Assembly (NCBI RefSeq): GCF_017052585.1 | Contig: NZ_JAFFHZ010000001.1 | Coordinates: 2,290,501 to 2,354,500, forward strand | Direction: 5' to 3' | DNA length: 64,000 nucleotides | Origin: Paenibacillus apiarius | GTDB taxonomy: Bacteria > Bacillota > Bacilli > Paenibacillales > Paenibacillaceae | In this document: positions 56,276 through 64,000 of the stretch, one piece after another | Layout: every line of letters begins with the position of its first letter | How positions within the stretch are numbered: position 1 is the stretch's first letter | The notes under the pieces: generated by a model | Seen by the model: the letters and a program-made list of their open reading frames with translations, nothing else | The model's database searches: none | Told to the model about the DNA's origin: nothing | Translations under genes and position numbers: made by a program

Positions 56276-57061
56276 TTATTTCAACGTAATGACGACGCGG
56301 CGGTTCGGCTCTTCGCCTTTGCTGTAAGTCTTCACCTTCTGGTGATCCTGCAGCTTCGCGTGAATAATCTTGCGTTCCTGCGGCGTCATCGGTTCCAACA
56401 CTACCTCTTGCCGTGTACGAACCACTTTGCTCGCCAGACGGTCGGCCAGCGATTCAAGCGTCTTCTTCCGGCGCTCGCGAAATTGCTCTGCATCTAGGAT
56501 AATACGGAGATGATGCTTGGAATAACGGTTGGCAACCAGGTTCGTTAAATATTGCAACGAATCCAACGTTTGACCCCGGCGCCCAATAATAAGACCTAAA
56601 TCCGAGCCGCATATATCCAAAGTAACGGTGTCTTTGCGTTTATGCACCGCAACTTCCACTTCAAGTCCCATCGGGCGCGCCACATCGATAATGAACTGTT
56701 TCGCTTCCTCGATTGGGTCTTTCCCGTCGATAGAGGTATCAGAAGATGCATCGAATGCACCCTCTTCTTTTTCTCTGGACGACAAGCTTGCTGCGCTCTC
56801 TTCCATCTTTACTGCCGCGACATGAACCGGCTTAGCAAACGATGTCGATTCTGACTTTGGTTCAGGGTGCGGCGATGCTGCAGCATCCGCACGGAGCGTG
56901 AGTTCCACTTTCGCAGGACGCACTCCGATAAGACCGAACAGTCCGCGCGATGGTTTGTCCAACACGCGAACCGTTACCCGGTCTGCCGTAACGTTCCATT
57001 GTTCCAATCCGCTTTGTACTGCATCTTCGATCGTTTTTCCTGATACAATCAGCGTCTTCAT
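56276..57061 (-). CDS. jag: RNA-binding protein Jag (KhpB)
   Basis: 261 residues. Jag_N domain (KTLIVSGKTIEDAVQSGLEQ), a Ser/Glu-rich linker (~70-115), KH domain (~130-200, with LGLIIGRRGQTLDSLQYLTN), and R3H domain (RKKTLESLADRLASKVVRTR ... PNRRVVI). Binds RNA with KhpA and affects division and wall. Start overlaps yidC stop by 4 bp. Confidence 0.96.
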   Translation of the reverse strand: MKTLIVSGKTIEDAVQSGLEQWNVTADRVTVRVLDKPSRGLFGLIGVRPAKVELTLRADAAASPHPEPKSESTSFAKPVHVAAVKMEESAASLSSREKEEGAFDASSDTSIDGKDPIEEAKQFIIDVARPMGLEVEVAVHKRKDTVTLDICGSDLGLIIGRRGQTLDSLQYLTNLVANRYSKHHLRIILDAEQFRERRKKTLESLADRLASKVVRTRQEVVLEPMTPQERKIIHAKLQDHQKVKTYSKGEEPNRRVVITLK

Positions 57062-57846
57062 TTCGCCGGCTGAACCTCCTTATCTTTGGAACGATAAAGG
57101 AAATAGTTCTGTACGATGGTAAACGTGTTGCTAAATACCCAGTACAACGGGAGCGCAGCTGGGAAGCTGAGCGACATGACAAAAATCAGAACAGGGAAAA
57201 TCAGCATCATGAACTGCATCGACGACTGCATCGGATTTTGGCTGGCCATCATCTTCGACTGCAAGAATGTCGTCAGAGCGGCAATAATCGGGAGCACATA
57301 ATACGGGTCAGGTTCCCCCAACTTCAGCCACAAAAAGGTATGCTCGCGAATGGCCGAGTTCATATAGATGGAGTTGTACAAGGCGATAAATACCGGCATT
57401 TGAATAAATACCGGCAAACAACCGGCAAGCGGATTGACATTGTGCTGCTGGAACAGCTTCATCGTCTCTTCCTGCTGCTTCTGCGGGTTGTCCTTATGCT
57501 TCTTCTTTATTTCAGCGAGCTGAGGCTGCAGCTTCTGCATTTCCTTCGAGCTGCGCATCTGTTTGATCGTAAGCGGCAAAATACAAAAACGGACGATAAT
57601 CGTCAGGAGCAGGATAGCAAATCCGTATTCTCCTCCAAACCAACCTGCAAACGTATCCAACGCCAATGAAAAATAATAGACAACGTTACGCTCCCAGAAG
57701 TTACCCTGCAGCAGGTCTTCCGTCTTCATGGTAGCGGTCGATGACGTACATCCACTCAGTACAACTAATACCAGAACAGATACCGCCACTAAAAGCCATT
57801 TGCGGTTCGAAAACAACTTCTTCAGCGACAATAACGACAATAGCAT
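57058..57846 (-). CDS. yidC: Membrane protein insertase YidC (SpoIIIJ/OxaA1)
   Basis: 262 residues from ATG 57846; the alternative TTG at 57861 sits inside the GAGAGGGG site. Signal peptide with lipobox LSGC, then the 60KD_IMP domain with membrane helices and conserved Arg in IIVRFCILPLTIKQMRSSKE, GCLPVFIQMPVFIALYNSIY. SpoIIIJ-type lipoprotein form. Operon rnpA-yidC-jag. Confidence 0.97.
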   Translation of the reverse strand: MLLSLLSLKKLFSNRKWLLVAVSVLVLVVLSGCTSSTATMKTEDLLQGNFWERNVVYYFSLALDTFAGWFGGEYGFAILLLTIIVRFCILPLTIKQMRSSKEMQKLQPQLAEIKKKHKDNPQKQQEETMKLFQQHNVNPLAGCLPVFIQMPVFIALYNSIYMNSAIREHTFLWLKLGEPDPYYVLPIIAALTTFLQSKMMASQNPMQSSMQFMMLIFPVLIFVMSLSFPAALPLYWVFSNTFTIVQNYFLYRSKDKEVQPAK

Positions 57847-57936
57847 AACCCCTCTCTTCAACCATCCGATTCCAAAGTAAATATATCATATTTCCAGCGT
57901 CAAAGGAAACGGTTCAATCACTCATCGCCGCGTCCT

Positions 57937-58275
57937 TTATTTCGTTACGGAAGCTTTGCGGAGCACATGATGAACACTTTTGGACAACTGCTCGTAATTC
58001 ATCGTCGTCGCCCCTTTGCGCACGATAAAAATAAGATCGACATGATCGACGATCCGATCGGATTGAAGTCTGACAATTTCTTTAATCATTCGGCGCATGC
58101 GGTTGCGCATGACGGCATTGCCAATCTTTTTGCTCGCCGACACCCCTACGCGGAATCGCTCCACTTGAGGGCGGTGGAAGACATAAAGAACCAGCTGGTG
58201 ATTCGCGAATGAGCGACCGTAGCGGTATACCCGGGTAAAATCTGCGCGGTCCCTGAGCCGATACTTTTTTTGCAC
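57937..58275 (-). CDS. rnpA: Ribonuclease P protein component
   Basis: 112 residues from GTG 58275, where GGAG has 7-nt spacing; ATG 58281 lies only 1 nt from it. Basic: VQKKYRLRDRADFTRVYRYG, VGVSASKKIGNAVMRNRMRR and IKEIV. It binds the RNase P RNA. Separated from rpmH by an intrinsic terminator and a repeat. Confidence 0.93.
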   Translation of the reverse strand: MQKKYRLRDRADFTRVYRYGRSFANHQLVLYVFHRPQVERFRVGVSASKKIGNAVMRNRMRRMIKEIVRLQSDRIVDHVDLIFIVRKGATTMNYEQLSKSVHHVLRKASVTK

Positions 58276-58407
58276 GTTCATTCTCCTATCTTTTCCTCTG
58301 ACAAGCAATCACCTGTATGTACCACCGCATTGATGCCGCAAAATACATTAACAAAGTATGCGCTTCTGTCATAAGGAATAAACGTTTGCCTTATTTCCTT
58401 AAAGAGC

Positions 58408-58440
58408 GAGTTTAAAAAAGAAGCCTTTTAAACAACCTCT
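58408..58440. repeat. Interspersed repeat, copy 5 (short form)
   Basis: GAGTTTAAAAAAGAAGCC followed by TTTTAAACAACCTCT keeps both family ends (TTTAAAAAAG and GCCTTTTAAACAACCTCT) with the middle lost. It sits between rpmH's terminator and rnpA. Confidence 0.6.
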
Positions 58441-58451
58441 TTATTAAAATA

Positions 58452-58478
58452 AGAAAAAAAGACCACCGCAGTGGTCTT
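58452..58478 (-). terminator. Terminator after rpmH
   Basis: Minus strand AAGACCAC-TGCG-GTGGTC followed by TTTTTTTTCTT. It starts about 14 bp past rpmH, so most rpmH transcripts stop here before rnpA. Confidence 0.85.
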
Positions 58479-58491
58479 GCATTCACGCTTA

Positions 58492-58626
58492 TTATGCGCT
58501 CAATACTTTTCTGCCTTTTTGGCGACGAGCAGATAACACCTTGCGGCCGTTTTTCGTGCTCATTCTTTTACGGAAACCGTGAACTTTCTTACGTTTGCTC
58601 ACGTTTGGTTTAAATGTCGGTTTCAA
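58492..58626 (-). CDS. rpmH: 50S ribosomal protein L34
   Basis: 44 residues, TTG start 58626 with GAGGAGGTG about 7 nt upstream. Sequence begins [20 protein letters not shown] and ends [11 protein letters not shown], all conserved in L34. Short, very basic. First gene left of oriC. Confidence 0.96.
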   Translation of the reverse strand: MKPTFKPNVSKRKKVHGFRKRMSTKNGRKVLSARRQKGRKVLSA

Positions 58627-59302
58627 CGTACTGCACCTCCTCAAATGATATATGTCATGGTGAACCAATCCATTGCTTCATTATATCTCTTTGCGGCCTG
58701 ATTGCGCAAAATTCCTTTATATAGTTAAGCAGAATCCCATTGAAAAGTCAATATTTATCCATCATCTGGCGGGTATTTTTCCAGTTGCTCATGTAGCGCC
58801 GCCTTTTGTTCCAAGCAGCTTCATCTGCACCGACTCTCCATCCACAGGCCAAGCCCATTCCCTTCTCTTTTTTTCAGTTACACACATGTGCAAAACATTT
58901 TGAAAATCGACAAATTCCCAATCTATCTTGTGCATAACGTTTCAGGCGATCTTGTCCACAGCTGTCGAAAGGCAACAGGTTATGAACAATATGTAGTGGT
59001 GTATATAATTTTTATACACAAGTTATTGAATTTGTGGATAAAAAACGCGCTTTCGTTGAAAAATAAGGGCTCATCTGCTATGATTATATTGCTTTTCGGT
59101 TGTGAATAGAGAATGTGGATAAATAATTATCAACAACCTGTGGATAAAGTTGTGAACAATTCAGTTTAATCTGTTTAGAATTGTCCGACACCTTCTGCAT
59201 ATTGTGGATAAATAATAGCACGAAACGGTATACTTCGACATTATTTATGTCCGTTTCACGTACGTGATGAAGCGGAATATTGTCATGTCATGTCAGCATA
59301 GA
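58627..59302. other. oriC left part: DnaA-box cluster
   Basis: Non-coding. Good DnaA boxes (TTATNCACA or complement): 58929-58937 (TGTGCATAA), 59012-59020 (TTATACACA), 59033-59041, 59114-59122, 59139-59147 and 59203-59211 (all TGTGGATAA). Weaker: 58952-58960, 58980-58988, 59151-59159. A Spo0A-box-like TTTGTCGAT is at 58906-58914 (minus), 8 of 9 bases of TTTGTCGAA. This is the upstream (incA/B-like) half of a bipartite origin. Confidence 0.9.
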
Positions 59303-59386
59303 CCCCGACAAAACGCCCTTATAAGGAGGGCTTTCTGCGCCTTGGAGAGCCTTCTTTGCGTCTTGTCGGGGCAATTGTCCTTTTTT
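59303..59386 (+). promoter_or_regulatory. dnaA: Long hairpin with T-run in the dnaA leader
   Basis: CCCCGACAA (59303-59311) pairs with TTGTCGGGG (59363-59371); inside are GCCCTTATAAGGAGGGC and further pairs. CAATTGTCCTTTTTTTG follows. It ends about 145 bp before the dnaA start. The form is that of an intrinsic terminator or attenuator. Confidence 0.5.
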
Positions 59387-59531
59387 TGATGGATAATCAT
59401 CGCGATCTATTCATCTCCTAGAAACGCTCGTCCATTTTTTTCAACGGCGCAGCCGTTTTCTTTGTAAGGCGTTTAACGCCGGTAAGCGCGTCATGTGACG
59501 ACGCAGCAGGTTTGAAGGAGTGAAACAATCT

Positions 59532-60887
59532 GTGGAGCGCCAAGCGAATGAACATTGGCAGGAAATATTGTCCGTCATCCAGACCAAGCTAAGCAAGCCA
59601 AGCTTCGACACTTGGTTTAAAGCCACGAAGGCGGTCAAGTTTACGGACACGCAACTACTCATCACCGCGCCGACCACTTTTGCGGTCGAATGGCTGGAAA
59701 GCCGCTATACGAAGCTGGTAAGCTCGACGATCTTGGAAATGACGGGCCAACAAGTGGACGTCAAGTTCATTATCGAAGAAGCTGCCCAAGCAGAGCCGGA
59801 AGTCGTACAGCCACAGACTCCGCTACCTAGCAAGGCGATCCAGGACGAACCGGCTTCGAACATGCTCAACCCGAAATATACGTTCGACACGTTCGTTATC
59901 GGATCGAACAACCGCTTTGCGCACGCCGCCTCGCTCGCCGTTGCGGAAGCGCCAGCCAAAGCTTACAACCCTTTATTTCTTTACGGAGGCGTCGGACTGG
60001 GCAAGACTCACTTGATGCATGCGATCGGGCATTATATTTTGGAGCATAACCCGGCGTGCCGTGTCGTTTACACGACTTCAGAGAAGTTCATGAACGAATT
60101 CATCAACGCGATTCGCGACAACCGCGGGGAGAGCTTCCGCAACAAGTACCGCAACATCGACATTTTGCTCATCGACGACATTCAGTTTTTGGCAGGGAAG
60201 GAACAAACGCAAGAAGAGTTCTTTCATACGTTCAATGCGCTGCACAACGAAAATAAACAAATCGTCATTTCAAGCGATCGGCCGCCGAAGGAAATCGAGA
60301 CACTTGAAGAGCGGCTGCGCTCCCGCTTTGAATGGGGACTCATTACCGATATTCAGCCTCCGGATTTGGAAACCAGGATCGCCATCCTGCGCAAGAAGGC
60401 AAAAGCGGAGAACTTGGACATTCCGAACGAAGCGATGGGCTACATCGCCAATCAAATCAATACGAATATCCGCGAGCTGGAAGGCGCATTAACGAGGGTT
60501 GTCGCCTTTTCGACGATGACGAATCAAGATATAACGACACATCTGGCAGCCGAGGCTTTGAAGGATATCATACCGTCCAGCCGGCCGAAAATGATTACGA
60601 TACAAGACATCCAGCACAAAGTGGGCGAGTTCTACGGCATGAAGCTCGAGGATTTCAAAGCCCGCAAACGGACGAAGGCCGTTGCGTTCCCACGCCAAAT
60701 TGCCATGTACTTGTCTCGTGAATTGACCGACTATTCGCTGCCTAAGATAGGAGAAGCATTCGGTGGGCGTGACCATACAACAGTCATCCACGCTCACGAT
60801 AAGATTACGCAAAATATTCAGCAAGACCAGGAGTTATATAAAGTGATTCAGAATCTGATCGACAAAATTAAAAACCCGACTTTGTGA
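59532..60887 (+). CDS. dnaA: Chromosomal replication initiator DnaA
   Basis: 451 residues from GTG 59532, giving [17 protein letters not shown]. The frame to GTG 59520 is rejected because it touches the AAGGAG site; spacing to 59532 is 11 nt. Domain I (~1-85), linker, AAA+ (~110-325) with [28 protein letters not shown] and [10 protein letters not shown], and domain IV (~355-451) with [20 protein letters not shown]. Binds boxes on both sides of its own gene, so it is expected to autoregulate. Confidence 0.98.
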   Translation: MERQANEHWQEILSVIQTKLSKPSFDTWFKATKAVKFTDTQLLITAPTTFAVEWLESRYTKLVSSTILEMTGQQVDVKFIIEEAAQAEPEVVQPQTPLPSKAIQDEPASNMLNPKYTFDTFVIGSNNRFAHAASLAVAEAPAKAYNPLFLYGGVGLGKTHLMHAIGHYILEHNPACRVVYTTSEKFMNEFINAIRDNRGESFRNKYRNIDILLIDDIQFLAGKEQTQEEFFHTFNALHNENKQIVISSDRPPKEIETLEERLRSRFEWGLITDIQPPDLETRIAILRKKAKAENLDIPNEAMGYIANQINTNIRELEGALTRVVAFSTMTNQDITTHLAAEALKDIIPSSRPKMITIQDIQHKVGEFYGMKLEDFKARKRTKAVAFPRQIAMYLSRELTDYSLPKIGEAFGGRDHTTVIHAHDKITQNIQQDQELYKVIQNLIDKIKNPTL

Positions 60888-60895
60888 ACAACATA

Positions 60896-60936
60896 AAAAG
60901 CCTATGCACAAACTATACACATGTGGATAGGCTTTA
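60896..60936 (+). terminator. dnaA terminator that contains a DnaA-box-like site
   Basis: AAAGCCTAT / ATAGGCTTT, 9-bp stem, 21-nt loop, 9 bp after dnaA. The loop and right arm include TGTGGATAG (60922-60930), one base from a DnaA box. The T-run is short (TTTACTTTAT). Confidence 0.65.
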
Positions 60937-60957
60937 CTTTATGCCCTTTTGAGACAC

Positions 60958-61018
60958 TTATCCACATATTCAGGGCCCCTACTATTACTACTATATTTTA
61001 AAAGATTATATAGATCAT
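60958..61018. other. oriC right part: basal unwinding element
   Basis: DnaA box TTATCCACA (60958-60966), then CAGGGCCCCT (GC-rich spacer), then trio-type repeats CTA-CTA-TTA-CTA-CTA (60979-60993), then AT-rich TATATTTTAAAAGATTATAT. This order (box, GC cluster, DnaA trios, AT-rich) matches the B. subtilis basal origin unwinding system. Confidence 0.88.
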
Positions 61019-61069
61019 CATAACAACAACATGACAAGATTCAACGCTAAAGCGTTAAGGAGTGATCAC

Positions 61070-62212
61070 ATGAAACTGTCGATATTGAAAAACGAACTGA
61101 ATGAGGCGATACAAAACGTATCCAAGGCAATTTCCAGCCGGACTACAATTCCCATTTTGAGCGGGATTAAGATGGACGTTACGTTTCAAGGTGTGACGCT
61201 TACTGCAAGCGACACTGACATTTCCATCCAAAGCTTTATTCCGGTGGAAGACGATCGTCAAACAATCGTCCAAGTCGAACGTCCGGGCAGTGTTGTTTTG
61301 CCGGCTAAATTCTTTGTCGAAATTATTAAAAAACTTCCATCCCAAGACGTAGAAATTGAAGTGAGGGACCATTTTCAAACGTTTCTGCGTTCGGGAACGA
61401 CAGATATTCAGATGGTTGGTCTTGACCCGGAAGAATTTCCGGTCCTGCCAAGCATTGAAGAAAATCAAATCATTACTGTAAACGGCGACTTGTTGAAGAC
61501 GATGATTAAGCAAACCGTATTTGCGATTTCAACAAACGAGACCACTCCGATTTTAACCGGGGTGCTATGGTATTTGAACGAAGGAAGCTTGAAGTTCGTA
61601 GCGACGGATCGCCATCGTCTGGCCAGCCGTGTAGCCGATATTCAGGTGGATCATGAACTGCGCTTCAACAATGTGGTTATTTCTGGGAAAACGCTCAACG
61701 AGCTGAGCAAAATCATTCCCGATCAAAATACGATGGTTGATATTGTTGTTGCAGACAACCAAGTATTGTTCAAAATTGATCGCGTTCTGTTTTATTCACG
61801 CATTTTGGACGGGACGTATCCCGATACTTCTAAAATTATTCCGCAGCAATATAAAACAGAACTTGTTTTGGATACAAAAAAATTGACGGATGCAATCGAC
61901 CGCGCCTATTTGCTCTCTCGTGAAGAGAAGACGAATATCGTGCGCCTGCAGACGAAAGAGGACGGGACAATCGAGATCTCATCCAGTTCGTCCGAGCTGG
62001 GCCGCGTCCAGGAGCAGCTTGAAGTGAAAGAGTTCAACGGTGAACCGCTCCGCATCGCATTTAACTCCAAATATATGCTGGATGTATTGAAAGTTGTCGA
62101 ATGTGAACATATTTTCATCGGATTTACTGGCGCCATGAGTCCGATTATTATTAAACCAACAGAGCATGTAAACAGCCTGCATCTGATTTTGCCATACCGT
62201 ACGACGAACTAA
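61070..62212 (+). CDS. dnaN: DNA polymerase III beta subunit (sliding clamp)
   Basis: 380 residues from ATG 61070 with AAGGAG 7 nt upstream; the longer frame from 61031 lacks a site. Three clamp domains: MKLSILKNELNEAIQNVSKA, later DRHRLASRVADIQVDHELRF, and C-terminal HLILPYRTTN. Loads as a dimeric ring on DNA. First gene of dnaN-yaaA-recF-remB-gyrB. Confidence 0.98.
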   Translation: MKLSILKNELNEAIQNVSKAISSRTTIPILSGIKMDVTFQGVTLTASDTDISIQSFIPVEDDRQTIVQVERPGSVVLPAKFFVEIIKKLPSQDVEIEVRDHFQTFLRSGTTDIQMVGLDPEEFPVLPSIEENQIITVNGDLLKTMIKQTVFAISTNETTPILTGVLWYLNEGSLKFVATDRHRLASRVADIQVDHELRFNNVVISGKTLNELSKIIPDQNTMVDIVVADNQVLFKIDRVLFYSRILDGTYPDTSKIIPQQYKTELVLDTKKLTDAIDRAYLLSREEKTNIVRLQTKEDGTIEISSSSSELGRVQEQLEVKEFNGEPLRIAFNSKYMLDVLKVVECEHIFIGFTGAMSPIIIKPTEHVNSLHLILPYRTTN

Positions 62213-62297
62213 GCGCCCATGGCAGTTTACATGTGACGCGCCTTACGGTACAGTCAAAGGATAACGCTAGGCGGTACGGCAACAAGGAGGAAGCGAC

Positions 62298-62522
62298 ATG
62301 AACGACATTAAGATTTCAACGGAATATATTACGCTTGGTCAATTTCTGAAGCTGGCGAACTGCGCATCGACGGGAGGCCACGCCAAGATTATGTTGGCGG
62401 AAGCCATGGTCAAGGTGAACGGCGAAGACGAAGCGCGGCGAGGACGCAAGCTGTATGCTGGAGATGCCGTCAGCGTGGAAGGCTGCGGCGCGTTCCGCAT
62501 CGTGCCTGCTCAGGAGGAGTAG
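62298..62522 (+). CDS. yaaA: S4-domain protein YaaA (RlbA)
   Basis: 74 residues, AGGAGG 7 nt before ATG. S4-like RNA-binding motif: YITLGQFLKLANCASTGGHA, then MLAEAMVKVNGEDEARRGRK. Small ribosome-associated factor; always between dnaN and recF in Bacillales. Confidence 0.95.
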   Translation: MNDIKISTEYITLGQFLKLANCASTGGHAKIMLAEAMVKVNGEDEARRGRKLYAGDAVSVEGCGAFRIVPAQEE

Positions 62523-62525
62523 CGG

Positions 62526-63638
62526 GTGTTCGTCAAAAGTGTTGCTTTGAAGCAATATCGCAATTACGAAGCTCTTGAAATGGACACGAGCAACCGGGTC
62601 AATATTTTTGTCGGAAACAATGCCCAAGGCAAGACCAACTTGCTGGAATCGATTTTTGTGCTCGCCCTGACCAAGTCTCACCGGACTTCGCGGGATAAGG
62701 AGCTTATCGGCTGGGAGGCGGAGCAAGCTCAGCTTAAGGCTGCTGTCGATCGGAAATATGGCACCGTGCAGCTGGAGCTGAATATTTCCCGTCAGGGAAA
62801 AAAGGCTAAATTGAACGGGCTCGAGCAGAAAAAACTAAGCGGGTTTATCGGCGCATTGAATGTCGTCATGTTCGCTCCGGAGGATCTAGAAATCGTTAAA
62901 GGCGCGCCCGGCATCCGCCGCCGGTTTTTGGACATGGAGATCGCTCAGGTGCAGCCTAGCTATCTGTATCATTTGCAGCAATATCAGAAGGTGCTGGCTC
63001 AGCGCAACAATCTGTTGAAGCAGATGTGGAGCGGTCCGAGCGCACAAGCCAACACCATGCTGGAAATATTCAACGAACAACTGGCGGATAATGGTGTTAA
63101 AGTTATAAAGAAGAGGAAACAATATTTAAAGAAGCTGCAAGCGTGGGCCGAACAGATTCACGCGGGAATTACGAACGAACGTGAGGCGCTCATGGTGGAA
63201 TATGCGCCTTCGTTTACAGTGTCCGACGAAGATGACGCTGTTTTATTTGAGCAATTTATGATAAAGTTAACACAAATGAAAGACCAGGAGGTGCGGCGCG
63301 GCATGACACTTGTCGGGCCGCACCGGGACGATCTAGCCTTTTTCATTAACGGCAAAGAAGTGCAAACGTACGGATCTCAGGGGCAGCAGCGGACGACGGC
63401 TTTGTCGTTGAAGCTGGCTGAAATTGAGCTCATGCATGAAGAAATAGGGGAATATCCCGTACTGTTGCTCGATGATGTATTGTCCGAGCTGGATTCGTTT
63501 CGGCAAACGCAGCTGATTGAAACCTTTCAGAGTAAAGTACAGACGTTCATCACGACAACGGGCATTGAAGGCATTAACACAAGCAAGCTGCAAGATGCAA
63601 ATATGTTCCACGTGGAAAACGGGCAAGTTAAGCGTTAA
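62526..63638 (+). CDS. recF: DNA replication/repair protein RecF
   Basis: 370 residues, GTG start with GGAGGAG 6 nt upstream. Walker A GNNAQGKTNLLESI (~30-43), signature KLNGLEQKKLSGFIGALNVV region, Walker B VLLLDDVLSELD. SMC-like ATPase that helps load RecA on gapped DNA. A parS-like site overlaps its 3' end. Confidence 0.98.
   Translation: MFVKSVALKQYRNYEALEMDTSNRVNIFVGNNAQGKTNLLESIFVLALTKSHRTSRDKELIGWEAEQAQLKAAVDRKYGTVQLELNISRQGKKAKLNGLEQKKLSGFIGALNVVMFAPEDLEIVKGAPGIRRRFLDMEIAQVQPSYLYHLQQYQKVLAQRNNLLKQMWSGPSAQANTMLEIFNEQLADNGVKVIKKRKQYLKKLQAWAEQIHAGITNEREALMVEYAPSFTVSDEDDAVLFEQFMIKLTQMKDQEVRRGMTLVGPHRDDLAFFINGKEVQTYGSQGQQRTTALSLKLAEIELMHEEIGEYPVLLLDDVLSELDSFRQTQLIETFQSKVQTFITTTGIEGINTSKLQDANMFHVENGQVKR
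63604..63619. promoter_or_regulatory. parS-like site at the recF 3' end
   Basis: TGTTCCACGTGGAAAA differs from the palindromic parS form TGTTCCACGTGGAACA at one position. It lies within the codons for FHVEN. Confidence 0.6.
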
Positions 63639-63650
63639 GGGGTGAGCGGG

Positions 63651-63908
63651 ATGTATATTCATTTGGGCGGAGAGAGGGTTATTCGGTCCTCGGAACTGGT
63701 CGCTATTTTTGATGTGTCGATAGAAAAATCATCCAAGCTATCCAAACAGTTCGTGGCGAACGCGCACAAGGTAAGAAATGTGGAGACGATAGGCGAGGAA
63801 GATGCGAAATCCATCGTCGTGACGAAGGGAAAGGTATTTTACTCTCCGATTTCATCGACGACATTGAAGAAACGCGCACACTTTTTAGTGCGTGTGGAAG
63901 AAGCATAG
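63651..63908 (+). CDS. remB: Extracellular matrix regulator RemB (YaaB, DUF370)
   Basis: 85 residues from ATG 63651 (GGGGTGA upstream; GTG 63642 is less likely). MYIHLGGERVIRSSELVAIF and RAHFLVRVEE fit RemB of B. subtilis, a small DNA-binding-type DUF370 protein that controls matrix genes. Between recF and gyrB as expected. Confidence 0.95.
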   Translation: MYIHLGGERVIRSSELVAIFDVSIEKSSKLSKQFVANAHKVRNVETIGEEDAKSIVVTKGKVFYSPISSTTLKKRAHFLVRVEEA

Positions 63909-63941
63909 ATGGAACTGAAATTTATGAAGTAGGTGAAGGGC

Positions 63942-64000
63942 ATGTCTTTGAATCAGAATTCGTATGATGAGAGCCAGATTCAGGTATTGGAAGGCTTGGA
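63942..64000 (+). CDS. gyrB: DNA gyrase subunit B, N-terminal fragment
   Basis: Only the first 19 complete codons are in the window: MSLNQNSYDESQIQVLEGL. The QVLEGLE motif is the start of the GHKL ATPase domain of GyrB. Site AGGTGAAGG upstream. Continues past the window. Confidence 0.95.
   Translation, partial: MSLNQNSYDESQIQVLEGL

Overview
The window comes from the replication-origin region of a low-GC Gram-positive, endospore-forming bacterium, most likely Paenibacillus or a close relative. The evidence is the gene order rpmH - oriC - dnaA - dnaN - yaaA - recF - remB - gyrB on the right, and to its left the Bacillales core order rnpA - yidC - jag - mnmE - mnmG - rsmG - noc - parA - parB ... 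rpsF - ssb - rpsR ... gdpP - rplI - dnaB - purA ... walRKHIJ - htrC ... rlmH. Sporulation-linked genes (yyaC, soj/spo0J, noc, spoIIIJ) and large S-layer-anchored proteins agree with this. Species assignment is inference.

Layout. (1) 1-10 kb is an accessory, partly decayed region. It holds the end of a Gfo/Idh/MocA oxidoreductase, a frameshifted stalk-domain/GH18 gene, an unusual TIM-barrel glycosidase-like gene, and an iron locus. The iron locus has one intact siderophore-binding lipoprotein, a broken paralogue, a broken AraC regulator and three Fur-box-like sites. Next come an AT-rich two-gene module (DUF5986-like protein plus XRE-ImmA/IrrE protease) and a metallo-beta-lactamase-fold hydrolase. 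(2) 10-23 kb holds rlmH, a giant 2068-residue S-layer-anchored protein with two enzymatic domains, a YhgE/Pip export-type membrane protein, an MFS transporter, and an MBL hydrolase-tetR operon with twin palindromic operators. (3) 23-30.5 kb is the essential walR-walK-walH-walI-walJ cluster followed by htrC and a CxxH/CxxC protein. (4) 30.5-41 kb holds an M23 cell-wall peptidase, purA, dnaB-rplI-gdpP-DUF2232, a CBS protein and an LCP-family wall ligase. (5) 41.8-48 kb holds rpsF-ssb-rpsR, tRNA-Ser(CGA), DUF951-mscS-DUF3343, yyaC, DUF4446 and a cysteine-desulfurase-like gene. (6) 48-58.6 kb holds the chromosome-segregation genes with two exact parS sites, tRNA-modification genes, YidC/Jag, RnpA and L34. 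(7) 58.6-64 kb is bipartite oriC: a DnaA-box cluster upstream of dnaA, and a DnaA-box/GC-cluster/trio/AT-rich unwinding element between dnaA and dnaN. The dnaN operon then runs into gyrB.

Genes left of oriC are mostly on the minus strand, so they are co-directional with the leftward fork. The plus-strand genes at 0.9-4, 7-9.9 and 17-21 kb are head-on exceptions and are mostly accessory. ParA/ParB/parS, Noc, DnaA and DnaB control origin segregation, division placement and initiation. WalRK, the M23 peptidase, the LCP protein and GdpP (c-di-AMP turnover) are all cell-envelope functions.

The least-explained items are the DUF5986/ImmA module, the giant glycosidase-phosphatase surface protein, a short interspersed repeat family present at five intergenic sites, a long hairpin leader in front of dnaA, and an intron-like structured block at 43.6 kb.
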